Positions 26,279 through 34,606 of a stretch of 64,000 nt of DNA are shown piece by piece; position 1 is the stretch's first letter; every line of letters starts with the position of its first letter. A model generated the notes under the pieces. It was not told the DNA's origin. It saw only the letters and a program-made list of their open reading frames with translations, and ran no database searches. Origin of the DNA: CBDAQR01 sp965199055 (GTDB lineage: Bacteria > Pseudomonadota > Gammaproteobacteria > Pseudomonadales > Halieaceae); the NCBI GenBank assembly GCA_965199055.1, contig CBDAQR010000004.1:744001-808000 (forward strand), read 5' to 3'. The translations under genes and the position numbers were made by a program.

Positions 26279-27882
26279 GTGAAGACACCACCGAATCATT
26301 AACCGTTGCCCAGGCGGCCCGCGCGCGTGCCCCAGTCGGTATGGAAATTGCCGCAGTGGCGGCGATGGACCCAGAGCGCGTTGCTATCGTCAGCGAACAC
26401 GGCACCCATACCTTTAAGTCTCTCAATGAACGCGCCAACCAGATTGCACACCTGTTGCGTGACCGTGGGTACAAAGAAGGCGACGCTATCGCCATATTGT
26501 GTAGTAACCGATTGGAATTTCCCGAAGTGCGCTTCGCGGCACACCGCATCGGCGCGAGACTCACCACCGTCAACTGGCACCTCGCTCCTGAGGAGGCCGC
26601 CTATATTATCGATGACTGCGACGCGGTGGCGCTGTTTGCCGACGTCAGATCCAGTGCTGCCGCCGCCGAAGGCGTGAAGCTGGCGGGTGACAAGTTAAAA
26701 GTCGCGCTGGCCATCGGCGGTGAGATTGAAGGCTGCGAAGACTACGAAAAGGCGCTGGCCAGCTATCCGGTAGACGATATTGAAAACCCGGCGCTGGGCA
26801 GCATCATGCAGTACACCTCTGGCACCACGGGCAGACCGAAGGGTGTGTTGCGCAAGCAGCCTGACCCGGAAGCCGCCGCTGCTATGCAGGAAATGCTCAC
26901 GCTGGTATTCCAGTTCGATCCGGAGAGCGGCACCGACAAGTCTCTGATCTGTGGGCCGCTGTACCATTCTGGCCCCTTTAACCTGGGAATGACCACGCCG
27001 CTCACCGCCGGTATCGGTGCGGTGGTAATGGATAAATGGGAGCCCGAGAAGAGCCTGGCACTGATCGAAGAGCACGGCATTACCCATACCTTCATGGTGC
27101 CGACCATGTTCATGCGTATGCTGGATCTGCCAGAGGAAACCCGCAGCAAGTATGACGTATCGACGATCAAGTTCGTGATTCACGGTGCGGCGCCTATTTC
27201 TGTCGAAACCAAGCAGGCGATGCTCGACTGGTGGGGCCCTGTGCTGTGGGAAATCTTCGCCGGTACCGAGGCCCCGGGCACGATCGTGAGTCCACAGGAC
27301 TGGCTGGCCCGCCCCGGCACTGTGGGCAACCCGGCTCGCGAGCAGATGAAAATCTGCGACGAGAATGGCGATGAGTTGCCCGATGGCACCGAGGGCGAGA
27401 TTTACTGGATTAACCCGAAGGACTCGACCTTCGAATACTACAAAGCCCCGGAGAAAACCGAAGAAGCCCGCAAAGGCGAGTATTTTACCGTGGGGGATAT
27501 CGGCTACCGTGACGAAGAGGGTTGGCTGTTTATAACCGGCCGCAATGCCGAATGCATTATCTCTGGTGGAGTAAACCTGTACCCGCAGGAGATCGACGAT
27601 GTATTGCTACAGCATCCTGCGGTCGCCGATGTGGCCTGTGTGGGTGTGCCCCACGATGACCTTGGCGAACAAGTGAAGGCCGTGGTGCAGGTGGCCGAAG
27701 GCGTCAGCGCCAACGATGAACTCGCTCGCGAGATTATCGCATTTGTCGAGCCGCTATTGGCGAAACAGAAATGGCCGCGCAGTGTGGACTTTGTCGACGT
27801 CATTCCCCGTAGCGAGGCCGGCAAGGTGTATCGACGTGCCTTAAGAGATAGCTACTGGGAAGGGCGCGAGCGCAAGATTTAG
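26275..27882 (+). CDS. Acyl-CoA synthetase (AMP-binding)
   Basis: 535 residues from GTG 26275. A3 motif MQYTSGTTGRPKGV, then GPLYHSGPF, WEIFAGTE, FTVGDIGY, and C-terminal GRNAECIISGGVNLYPQEID and SEAGKVYRRALR with the catalytic Lys. It activates an organic acid with ATP and CoA. Similar in architecture to steroid side-chain acyl-CoA ligases (FadD17/FadD19-like). It is directly followed by the two acyl-CoA dehydrogenases that would act on its CoA thioester. Confidence 0.93.
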   Translation: MSEDTTESLTVAQAARARAPVGMEIAAVAAMDPERVAIVSEHGTHTFKSLNERANQIAHLLRDRGYKEGDAIAILCSNRLEFPEVRFAAHRIGARLTTVNWHLAPEEAAYIIDDCDAVALFADVRSSAAAAEGVKLAGDKLKVALAIGGEIEGCEDYEKALASYPVDDIENPALGSIMQYTSGTTGRPKGVLRKQPDPEAAAAMQEMLTLVFQFDPESGTDKSLICGPLYHSGPFNLGMTTPLTAGIGAVVMDKWEPEKSLALIEEHGITHTFMVPTMFMRMLDLPEETRSKYDVSTIKFVIHGAAPISVETKQAMLDWWGPVLWEIFAGTEAPGTIVSPQDWLARPGTVGNPAREQMKICDENGDELPDGTEGEIYWINPKDSTFEYYKAPEKTEEARKGEYFTVGDIGYRDEEGWLFITGRNAECIISGGVNLYPQEIDDVLLQHPAVADVACVGVPHDDLGEQVKAVVQVAEGVSANDELAREIIAFVEPLLAKQKWPRSVDFVDVIPRSEAGKVYRRALRDSYWEGRERKI

Positions 27883-27891
27883 GAGCAGGCA

Positions 27892-29076
27892 ATGAAAATC
27901 GAATTTACCCCGGAACAGATCAAGCTCCAGCAAACGGTGCGCGAGTATATGCGCGAACTGGTGACACCCGAGCTGGAAGAAGAAAAGAAGAACCCGGACC
28001 ACTTCGAAGGCGGTGGCCCGGAGTTTCGTAAGCAGTATGCGCGTATGGGCGAAGATGGCTGGATCAGCTTGAGCTGGCCCAAGGCGCTGGGGGGGCGTGA
28101 GGCCTCGCCCTTGGAGCAATACATTTTCACCGAAGAAGTGATTGCCTCCGGCTTTCCCTATCCCTTCCTGACTACCGAGGCTGTCGGCCCGGTGCTGGCC
28201 GAGCACGCCGGCGAAACCATTCGTGAATCTGCGGTAAAAGGCATTCTGGGTGGCAAGGTGGTGATCGCCATTGGTTATTCTGAGCCCGGTGCCGGTACCG
28301 ATCTGGCGGGCCTGATCACCCGCGCCGAACGTGATGGTGATGACTGGGTGATCAATGGGCAGAAGATGTGGACCAGCCTGGCCAATTTCTCCGACTATGT
28401 TTGGCTGGCAGCGCGCACCGACCCCGATGCCAGCAAAAAGCACAAAGGCCTCACCATGTTCCTGGTGCCCACCAATAGTCCCGGCTATTCCTGCACACCG
28501 GTATGGACGCTGGGTACCCGCACCAACGCCACTTATTATGAAAACGTGCGCCTCTCCGATGAATACCGGGTGGGTGAGATTAACGGCGGCTGGAAACTCA
28601 TCACGGGCCAGCTCAACCGCGAGCGCCTGTCATTGGTGAGCCACGGTATGGTGTCGAACCTTTACAAAGAGACGGCAGAATGGGCGGCGAGCCAGGTCGA
28701 TGCCGAGGGCACACCGCTGATCCGCAAGCCCTGGGTGCAGCACAACCTCGCCAAATTGAAAACCCAACTGGAAGCCCTGCGCATGATGTGTCTCAAGCAG
28801 GCCTGGTTGATGGAAGAGGGCAATCTCGGCATGGCCGAGGCCAGCGCCGCGAAGGTGTATGGCACGGAGTTTTTCGTGGAACTGTATCGCCTGCTGCTCG
28901 AAGTCATGGGCCAGGCGGGCACGATCTGCAGCGATTCACCCGGCGCCATCCTCAAAGGCAAATTGGAGCACCGCTACCGGGTCGGTTCTATTCTGACCTT
29001 CGGTGGTGGCTGTAACGAGATTCAGCGCGACATCATTTCCGCAGCGGGCCTGTGGATGCCCATGGCCAAGCGATAG
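27892..29076 (+). CDS. Acyl-CoA dehydrogenase, alpha-type subunit
   Basis: 394 residues, with FAD-contacting IAIGYSEPGAGTDLAGL and WTSLANFSDYVW and a C-terminal FGGGCNEIQRDII. The usual EGT Glu before NEIQR is replaced by Gly; in the FadE26/FadE28-like heteromeric enzymes the base comes from another position, so this fits that group. Adjacent, 10 bases upstream, to a second dehydrogenase (29087) with the partner-type C terminus; the two are probably an alpha2-beta2 complex introducing a double bond in a side-chain acyl-CoA. Confidence 0.92.
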   Translation: MKIEFTPEQIKLQQTVREYMRELVTPELEEEKKNPDHFEGGGPEFRKQYARMGEDGWISLSWPKALGGREASPLEQYIFTEEVIASGFPYPFLTTEAVGPVLAEHAGETIRESAVKGILGGKVVIAIGYSEPGAGTDLAGLITRAERDGDDWVINGQKMWTSLANFSDYVWLAARTDPDASKKHKGLTMFLVPTNSPGYSCTPVWTLGTRTNATYYENVRLSDEYRVGEINGGWKLITGQLNRERLSLVSHGMVSNLYKETAEWAASQVDAEGTPLIRKPWVQHNLAKLKTQLEALRMMCLKQAWLMEEGNLGMAEASAAKVYGTEFFVELYRLLLEVMGQAGTICSDSPGAILKGKLEHRYRVGSILTFGGGCNEIQRDIISAAGLWMPMAKR

Positions 29077-29086
29077 GAGGCACAAT

Positions 29087-30202
29087 ATGGATTTTTCCTA
29101 CAGCGAAGAACAGCGCGACGTAAAGGCCCTGGCGGAGAAGATTCTCAGTGACCAGGCGACGCCTGAGCGTTTGAGGGACATCGAACAGAGTGGCGAGCGT
29201 TTCGACGAAAAGCTCTGGCAGGATTTGGCCGAAGCCGGCTTGCTCGGCGTTGCGATTGATGAAGCGTTCGGTGGCATGGGTTTTGGTTTCGAAACCCTGT
29301 GTCTGCTGGTCGAAGAAGTCGGCCGCACCGTGGCCCCGGCCCCGGTGGTGCCGGTGTTGGTTTCAGCCGCCTCCAGCCTGCAGAAATTTGCACCGCCGCA
29401 GTTGAGCGAGCATTACCTGCCCGGTGTGGTGAGTGGTAAACACATTCTCACCGCTGCGCTGATAGAGCCAGGGAACGAAGACCTGGCCAATCCTCGCACC
29501 ACGGCGGAGTCCGGTCCTGCGGGTTGGCGCTTGAGCGGCAGCAAACACTGTGTGCCCTTTGCGTCACGTTCGGCAGGTATTCTGCTGACCGCGATGTCGG
29601 ATGAAGGAGTGGCCGTGTTCCTGGTCGATCCCCGTATGGATGGCGTGAGCTGCACGGCGCAGCAAGTCACCGCCGGCGAAGATCAGTTCCAGATAGACCT
29701 GGATGGCGCGGATGCCACGTTGGTCGCTCAGGGTGAGCAAGCGCTGGACATGGTTCGCTGGATGACGGAAGCCACCACGGCAGCGCTGTCTGCTATGGCG
29801 GTGGGTTTGTGCGACAAGATGATGCGTATGACGGCGTCCTACGCCTCTGAGCGTCAGCAATTTGGTGTGCCCATCGCCACCTTCCAGGCGGTGGGACACC
29901 AGCAGGCCAATAGCTTTATCGATATCGAGTGTCTGCGGCTGGTATCACAGCAAGCGGTGTCACTACTCGACCAGGGTAGCGATGCGAGCGAAGCCGTATT
30001 GGTGGCCAAGATATGGACCGGGGATGCCTGTCACCGGGTATCGCAGAATTCGCAGCAGTGCCACGGCGGCATCGGTGTGGACAGGGATTACCCCTTGTTC
30101 CGCTTCTGCCTGTGGGCACGGCAGATCGAGCTCAGCTGTGGCTCGAGCGCCGAGATGCTATCGAAGCTTGGCGAAAGTATTGCCGATCAGTTTGCCGCCT
30201 GA
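29087..30202 (+). CDS. Acyl-CoA dehydrogenase, beta-type subunit
   Basis: 371 residues from ATG 29087, with AGGAGG six bases upstream; the longer frame from 29003 overlaps the previous gene and is rejected. N-terminal YSEEQRDVKALAEKIL and EAFGGMGFGF are family signatures. The C terminus has CHGGIGVDRDYPLFRF but no EIQR motif, as in the beta subunit of heteromeric steroid acyl-CoA dehydrogenases and in the partial gene at 1-1124. Last gene of the nine-gene operon; its end overlaps the convergent threonine aldolase by 16 bases. Confidence 0.92.
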   Translation: MDFSYSEEQRDVKALAEKILSDQATPERLRDIEQSGERFDEKLWQDLAEAGLLGVAIDEAFGGMGFGFETLCLLVEEVGRTVAPAPVVPVLVSAASSLQKFAPPQLSEHYLPGVVSGKHILTAALIEPGNEDLANPRTTAESGPAGWRLSGSKHCVPFASRSAGILLTAMSDEGVAVFLVDPRMDGVSCTAQQVTAGEDQFQIDLDGADATLVAQGEQALDMVRWMTEATTAALSAMAVGLCDKMMRMTASYASERQQFGVPIATFQAVGHQQANSFIDIECLRLVSQQAVSLLDQGSDASEAVLVAKIWTGDACHRVSQNSQQCHGGIGVDRDYPLFRFCLWARQIELSCGSSAEMLSKLGESIADQFAA

Positions 30203-31188
30203 GCAAAGGCCTGGCAGGCGTCGATGATATTATCGGCGTCTGCCTCACTCACGTCCAGATGAAACACCCAGCGGTGGCCGTTAATGCGGATGCCCGCTTG
30301 TTCCAGGTGTGGAATCAGCGCAGATAGATCCATGCCGTTATCCAGCATCACCATATTGCTTTGGGGTGTGCCTGCCAGACTAAATCCGGGCAGATCCCCA
30401 ATCGCATCAGCGACCTTGCGCGCATTGGCGTGATCATCAGCTAGCCTGTCGACATGATTTTGCAGCGCATGCAATCCGGCTGCCGCGACAATGCCCGCCT
30501 GGCGTAAACCGCCGCCCAGCATTTTGCGCCAGCGTCGCGCCGCCGCAATCGTTTCCTTGTCGCCCACCAATAGCGCGCCCATCGGTGCACCGAGACCTTT
30601 GGAGAGGCAGATCGACACCGTATCGAAGTGCTGTGCTATTTCTTTCACGGGAACGCCCTGGGCGACCGCCGCATTGAATACTCGCGCGCCATCCAGGTGA
30701 CGTTGCAGGCCGCGTGACTGACACAACTCGCTGTACGCTGCCAGATACTCCTGATCCAGCACCTTGCCCGCCTGGGTGTTTTCCAAACACACCAGCCGCG
30801 TCATCGCGAAATGGGAATCATCGGGTTTGATGTGGGCGACCACATCATCCAGCGGTAACTCACCGCGTTCATTAAAGGGCAGGGGGCAGGGTTGGATGCT
30901 GCCCAGCACCGCAGCGCCGCCGCCTTCAAACATATAGGTATGCGCGCTATGGCCCACGATGTATTCATGCCCGCGCCCGCAGTGACTGAGCAATCCCAAC
31001 AGGTTGCCCTGGGTACCACTGGTGGCATAGACGGCAGCCTCTTTGCCCGTCAGGTCTGCGGCGAAGCGTTCCAGTTCATTTACTGTCGGGTCTTCGCCAT
31101 ACACATCATCGCCCAGCGGGGCCGCCATCATGGCCTCGCGCATAGCCGCGGTGGGCTGTGTGAGGGTGTCGCTCCGCAGGTCTATCAT
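30187..31188 (-). CDS. ltaE: Low-specificity L-threonine aldolase
   Basis: 333 residues of the PLP fold-type I beta-eliminating lyase family. N-terminal MIDLRSDTLTQPT and GDDVYGEDPTVNELE are characteristic, the Schiff-base Lys lies in CLSKGLGAPMG, and HLDGARVFNAA supplies the Asp and Arg of the cofactor site. It splits L-threonine or L-allo-threonine to glycine and acetaldehyde in the cytoplasm. Convergent with the catabolic operon and divergent from the secreted amidohydrolase at 31229 (40-base gap). Confidence 0.93.
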   Translation of the reverse strand: MIDLRSDTLTQPTAAMREAMMAAPLGDDVYGEDPTVNELERFAADLTGKEAAVYATSGTQGNLLGLLSHCGRGHEYIVGHSAHTYMFEGGGAAVLGSIQPCPLPFNERGELPLDDVVAHIKPDDSHFAMTRLVCLENTQAGKVLDQEYLAAYSELCQSRGLQRHLDGARVFNAAVAQGVPVKEIAQHFDTVSICLSKGLGAPMGALLVGDKETIAAARRWRKMLGGGLRQAGIVAAAGLHALQNHVDRLADDHANARKVADAIGDLPGFSLAGTPQSNMVMLDNGMDLSALIPHLEQAGIRINGHRWVFHLDVSEADADNIIDACQAFAQAAN

Positions 31189-31228
31189 CTATGCTTGTTC
31201 CTACTAGTATTCGAATAATGAGGTCGTC

Positions 31229-32515
31229 ATGATACGTAAGATTCTCGCCTTCCACATCGCTTTGTTCTTCAGCGCGGGTGTTGCCGCTGAGATGGTTCTC
31301 ATCCACGCCGGTACCTTGCTGAGTGTCGCCGGGGAGTCTCCCAAAACGGAGCAGACCGTTGTGATCAACGGCGAGCGCATTGTCGATGTAGTAGACGGCT
31401 ATGTGAGTGCCGAAGATTTTGAAGGCGATGCGCGCGTGGTCGACCTCAGTGATCAGTTTGTATTACCCGGCCTTATGGATATGCACGTGCACCTGCAGTT
31501 CGTTCTTGGGCACAAGCGCACCGAAGAAACGGTGAAGATGTCGAACCAACTCATCCAGATGCGCAGCGCTCACTATGCCATGCAAACCATGCTGGCGGGT
31601 TTCACTACGCTACGCGAGGTGGGATCCACCGGCCAGGAAATGTATGCACTGCGTGATGTCATCAATGCCGGCTGGATCGATGGCCCGCGCATTATCGCCG
31701 CAGGTGGTGTCGGCATTACCGGTGGGCACGCGGATGTGAGTGGCTTCAAGCCGGAACTTATGCGCGCCTGGACCGACGAGTCCATTTGTGACGGACCGTA
31801 CGATTGCCGTCGCGCGACGCGTGATGCCATCAAGTTTGGCGCCGACTGGATCAAGATCACCTCTACCGGCGGCGTCATGACCGACCGCAAGACCGGTACT
31901 GGGCTACAGATGGAGATGGATGAACTCAACGAAGTTGTTCGCGCTGCCGACAGAATGGGTCGTAAAGTCGCATCTCATGCCCATGAGGAAGAGGGCATTG
32001 TTGCTGCACTCCAAGCAGGTGTCGCCAGCATCGAACACGGCACCTATACCGGCCCCAAGGCGATTAAGGAATTCAAGAAAACCGGCGCATACCTTGTGCC
32101 CACCTTATTGGCCGGCGATACCGTGAAGCGCATGGCGGAAATGGGTGGCCCGCTGACCGAAGCCCAGGCAGAGAAAGCCATCCGTGTCGGCGCGGCCATG
32201 ATGAACAATTTCGGCAAGGCTTATAAAGCCGGCGTGAAAGTCGCCTACGGCACCGACTCTGGCATCTCCCCGCACGGCACTAATGCCGAAGAAGCAGTGT
32301 TAATGGTCCAAGCCGGTTTGACCCCGATGGAAGTGATTGAGACCGCCACAATTAACGCGGCCGACCTGATCGATATGTCGGATGATATCGGCACCATCGA
32401 AGCCGGTAAGTATGCCGACATCATCGCGGTCGATGGCTCACCGCTCGACAACATCGAAGAGCTACTCGACGTCGACTTTGTGATGAAGGGTGGGAAGGTG
32501 TTTAAGGGCGAGTAG
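31229..32515 (+). CDS. Secreted amidohydrolase (imidazolonepropionase/Xaa-Pro dipeptidase-like)
   Basis: 428 residues. A signal peptide of about 20 residues (ILAFHIALFFSAGVAAE) is followed by a composite amidohydrolase domain. Metal motif DMHVHLQF (His-x-His), WIKITSTGG (carboxylated Lys), ASHAHEEEG and EHGT (His), and YGTDSGISPHG (Asp) are in the expected order. The ATG is preceded by GAGG. Probably a periplasmic cyclic-amide or dipeptide hydrolase with a binuclear metal centre. The following 115 bases up to the first cassette hold only a short ATCAC/GTGAT inverted repeat at 32590-32601. Confidence 0.88.
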   Translation: MIRKILAFHIALFFSAGVAAEMVLIHAGTLLSVAGESPKTEQTVVINGERIVDVVDGYVSAEDFEGDARVVDLSDQFVLPGLMDMHVHLQFVLGHKRTEETVKMSNQLIQMRSAHYAMQTMLAGFTTLREVGSTGQEMYALRDVINAGWIDGPRIIAAGGVGITGGHADVSGFKPELMRAWTDESICDGPYDCRRATRDAIKFGADWIKITSTGGVMTDRKTGTGLQMEMDELNEVVRAADRMGRKVASHAHEEEGIVAALQAGVASIEHGTYTGPKAIKEFKKTGAYLVPTLLAGDTVKRMAEMGGPLTEAQAEKAIRVGAAMMNNFGKAYKAGVKVAYGTDSGISPHGTNAEEAVLMVQAGLTPMEVIETATINAADLIDMSDDIGTIEAGKYADIIAVDGSPLDNIEELLDVDFVMKGGKVFKGE

Positions 32516-32630
32516 GGGTGTCAGATCTGTTTCCAGATAACGTGGCGCAGGGGAAAAAGCGGCATGAGGCTGTGTTTAATCATGTCACGATCACGTGTGA
32601 TATTGCGTCACTGCGACGTCTAATAAACTG

Positions 32631-33005
32631 TTATGTGTCTGGAGATTTGTCGTGATAGAGATTCTTGAGGACGTTGTTGGAATTAATGACGATGGGCTTG
32701 AGTGTCACCCGTTCAAGGGGCTCCGAGGCGATAAGAAGGGCTATTTCAGTTACACACTTTCTACCGACAACACGACTTTCAGGCCAGCCACCGAGTTGCA
32801 GTTGCGAAAGCTTATTGAAGATGGCGAGTTCAGAGACAAAGGACGTATTCGGATGGTTCCGAAGGGCTCTGCTACTACTGGCGGAGCGGGCGCATTAAAG
32901 GTGCAAAAATACAATGGTAGACCGATCCGATAAGACACATAACAAGGCCAGGCCAGCCGCTTCGCTGGACGTCAAACCTGCGGTTTGCCGCCCATGCTGG
33001 CGGCG
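32631..33005 (+). mobile_element. Integron gene cassette 1
   Basis: The cassette begins with TTATGTGTCT after G32630 and ends at the G of GCGGCG^TTAAC. Its first 11 bases (with the G) are the exact reverse complement of the R'' side of its own attC, AGACACATAAC at 32933-32943, as expected of a cassette that circularises at its own ends. It carries one ORF (32652-32933). 375 bp long. Confidence 0.75.
32652..32933 (+). CDS. Cassette-encoded hypothetical protein
   Basis: 93 residues from GTG 32652, with GGAG seven bases upstream. The protein is polar, with no signal peptide, no membrane segment and no family I recognise; it contains a GYFSYTLSTDNTTFRP stretch and ends in basic residues. The stop TAA at 32931-32933 runs into the attC R'' box, as is usual for cassette genes. 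An ORF starting at an in-frame GTG is the only sizable one in the cassette. Confidence 0.6.
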   Translation: MIEILEDVVGINDDGLECHPFKGLRGDKKGYFSYTLSTDNTTFRPATELQLRKLIEDGEFRDKGRIRMVPKGSATTGGAGALKVQKYNGRPIR

Positions 33006-33010
33006 TTAAC
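32933..33010 (+). repeat. attC recombination site of cassette 1
   Basis: The R'' box (ACATAACAAGGC) and R' box (GCGGCGTTAAC) flank an imperfect inverted repeat (GCCAGC near the left, GCTGGC near the right). A central CAAACC-TGC-GGTTTG hairpin forms the loop end. This is the standard folded attC layout recognised by an integron integrase, with cleavage at G33005^T33006. Confidence 0.75.
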
Positions 33011-33429
33011 TGTCAGATTAGGATATGGAGAATTTTGTAACAGGGCTAGCGTTATCCGCCATCACTGGAGCGACGTACATTGCGTATCGTCATCCCGTAC
33101 TCTATGAGAGAGAGTTTGCACCTAAGATACTCTATTCAGCGCTGGGCATTCTGTTTATCGTATTGATCTATGACGCTGGATACGATGCGGCAGTAGTAGA
33201 TCTTTTCCCTCACTTAATTGATTCAGATGCTCCCGAGATTTCGGCGTTCACGGAAGATTCGGGCATCGACGACTCAGTGGGCTTAGTTTCGCTTGGTGTG
33301 GCGATTTACAGTGGCTTTTTATCTTGGCTCGCAGACCATATGAAAAACGAGACTGAGGGGCGCCATGACAGTTAACAAGGCGAAACAAGGAGGGACGTCC
33401 CACTTCGTGGTCCGTCCCTGTTTGCGGCG
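33006..33429 (+). mobile_element. Integron gene cassette 2
   Basis: The cassette starts TTAACTGTCA after G33005 and ends at G33429. Its 5' end (GTTAACTGTCA) is the exact reverse complement of the R'' side of its own attC (TGACAGTTAAC, 33366-33376). It carries one ORF (33025-33375). 424 bp; visibly more AT-rich than the flanking host genes. Confidence 0.78.
33025..33375 (+). CDS. Cassette-encoded small membrane protein
   Basis: 116 residues with two clear hydrophobic stretches: FVTGLALSAITGATYIAY near the N terminus and ILYSALGILFIVLIYDAG around residues 35-52. A third weaker one (VGLVSLGVAIYSGFLSWLA) lies near residues 85-103. No known family recognised. The ATG has GGA-type spacing (GGATATGGAG) and the TAA at 33373-33375 lies inside the R'' box of the following attC. 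Confidence 0.6.
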   Translation: MENFVTGLALSAITGATYIAYRHPVLYEREFAPKILYSALGILFIVLIYDAGYDAAVVDLFPHLIDSDAPEISAFTEDSGIDDSVGLVSLGVAIYSGFLSWLADHMKNETEGRHDS

Positions 33430-33435
33430 TTAAGT
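33366..33435 (+). repeat. attC recombination site of cassette 2
   Basis: R'' box (GTTAACAAGGCG) and R' box (TTTGCGGCGTTAAG) are separated by a hairpin whose arms contain GGGACG and CGTCCC. The last part (GCGGCGTTAA) is the same as in attC1, suggesting one attC family of a single integron platform. Predicted cleavage at G33429^T33430. Confidence 0.78.
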
Positions 33436-33734
33436 TACCTAGGCACGCATTTATGCATCCTGAGATAAAGGAAAATATTGAAGAGAAGCTCAGGCTTGTA
33501 CGCGCCGAAATCTCTAACGATCTTGAGCAAAATATTCGCATCATGCTTGCGGATCATTCGGCAACGGGGCAATTGAGGTCCGGCAATACTATTCGGCGTA
33601 CTATGGATTTTATCGCCTCCGGAAACCAAAAAATGTACCGATCCCTAATTGATCACCTCACAACTCTCAATATATCTTTTTCCCCTACTCTTGAAACTGA
33701 TATCCAGGAGCTAGCACGTACCGCGCAAGATTTG
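33430..33734 (+). mobile_element. Integron gene cassette 3, cut by the IS
   Basis: It begins TTAAGTTACC after the second attC and runs into the IS at about 33735. Its own attC, which should start with a R'' side of GGTAACTTAAC, is absent both before and after the IS, so the 3' part is lost. Confidence 0.65.
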
Positions 33735-33737
33735 TAG
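33453..33737 (+). CDS. Cassette-encoded hypothetical protein, probably 3'-truncated by IS
   Basis: 94 residues, mostly predicted helix (EIKENIEEKLRLVRAEISND-like charged heptads), with no known family. The TAG stop (33735-33737) is formed by the IS end sequence TAGTGG, so the original protein was probably longer or ended differently. ATG at 33453 follows the attC by 18 bases. Confidence 0.5.
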   Translation: MHPEIKENIEEKLRLVRAEISNDLEQNIRIMLADHSATGQLRSGNTIRRTMDFIASGNQKMYRSLIDHLTTLNISFSPTLETDIQELARTAQDL

Positions 33738-33740
33738 TGG

Positions 33741-34574
33741 TCAACTAAAACTGGCCACGGTTTTATAAGCTTTCCAGTATTCGTTTTCTGCCTGATTGGG
33801 TGTTTTCATGTTGTTATTCGAATGCGGTCTGATCGAGTTGTAGTACCTCACGATATAGTCATTGATTGACTGCTTGGCTTCAGTAAAACTCCGATAGCCC
33901 GTCTCTGGAACCCACTCGGTTTTTAGGCTGCGGAAGAAGCGCTCCATTGGCGCGTTATCCCAGCAGTTTCCCCGTCGACTCATGCTCTGTTGTATCTGAT
34001 ACCGCCAGAGATGCTGACGGAATTTTGTACTGGTGTACTGAACTCCCTGATCCGAGTGGAATAGCACTCCCTTTGGTCTTCCTCTGGATTCATAAGCCAT
34101 CATCAACGCCTTACGGGTCAGTTCACTGTCGGCCCGATAAGAAAACGCCCAACCAACCGGTTTTCTCGCGTAGAGATCCAGTATCATGGCTAGATAGGCC
34201 CAGCGTTGACCCGTCCAAATATATGTAATATCGCTGCACCACACCTGGTTGGGTTCTGCTACAGAAAACTGCCGATTCAAGGTATTTGGAATGGCTACGT
34301 GTAGCTTGTCAGCACGCTTATAGGCGTGTTTTGGAAGCTGGCTACTCACCAGTCCCAACTCCTTCATCAACTTACCCGCAACGTAACGAGTCAATGGCGT
34401 TCCATTACGGCTAACGATCTGGGCAACGGTTCTTGCACCAGCTGAGCCACCACTTAGGCGGTGAGCAGCGTGAACCATAAGCTTAAGCCTGCAACGATGG
34501 GAGTTGTCACCCTTCGGGCGCTCTCGCCAATATCGGTAGCTACTGCGTTGAATATCAAAGACATGGCATAGCAA
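33741..34574 (-). CDS. IS3-family transposase orfB (DDE integrase core)
   Basis: 277 residues; the start near 34574 is nominal, since IS3 orfB is normally made as an orfA-orfB fusion. HTH_21-like N-terminal part (IQRSSYRYWRERP), then the rve catalytic core with Asp in VWCSDITYIW, Asp in LFHSDQGVQY and Glu in PMERFFRSLKTEW, i.e. the DDE triad. The coding frame continues upstream into orfA in the -1 frame (EKYSIIQRLQESYPVKLL). Confidence 0.92.
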   Translation of the reverse strand: MLCHVFDIQRSSYRYWRERPKGDNSHRCRLKLMVHAAHRLSGGSAGARTVAQIVSRNGTPLTRYVAGKLMKELGLVSSQLPKHAYKRADKLHVAIPNTLNRQFSVAEPNQVWCSDITYIWTGQRWAYLAMILDLYARKPVGWAFSYRADSELTRKALMMAYESRGRPKGVLFHSDQGVQYTSTKFRQHLWRYQIQQSMSRRGNCWDNAPMERFFRSLKTEWVPETGYRSFTEAKQSINDYIVRYYNSIRPHSNNNMKTPNQAENEYWKAYKTVASFS

Positions 34575-34606
34575 CTTAACGGGATAGCTCTCTTGTAACC
34601 GCTGAA

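Noticed and set aside
32590..32601. ATCACGTGTGAT palindrome as CRP-like site or attI
   Set aside because: Too short and no neighbouring support.
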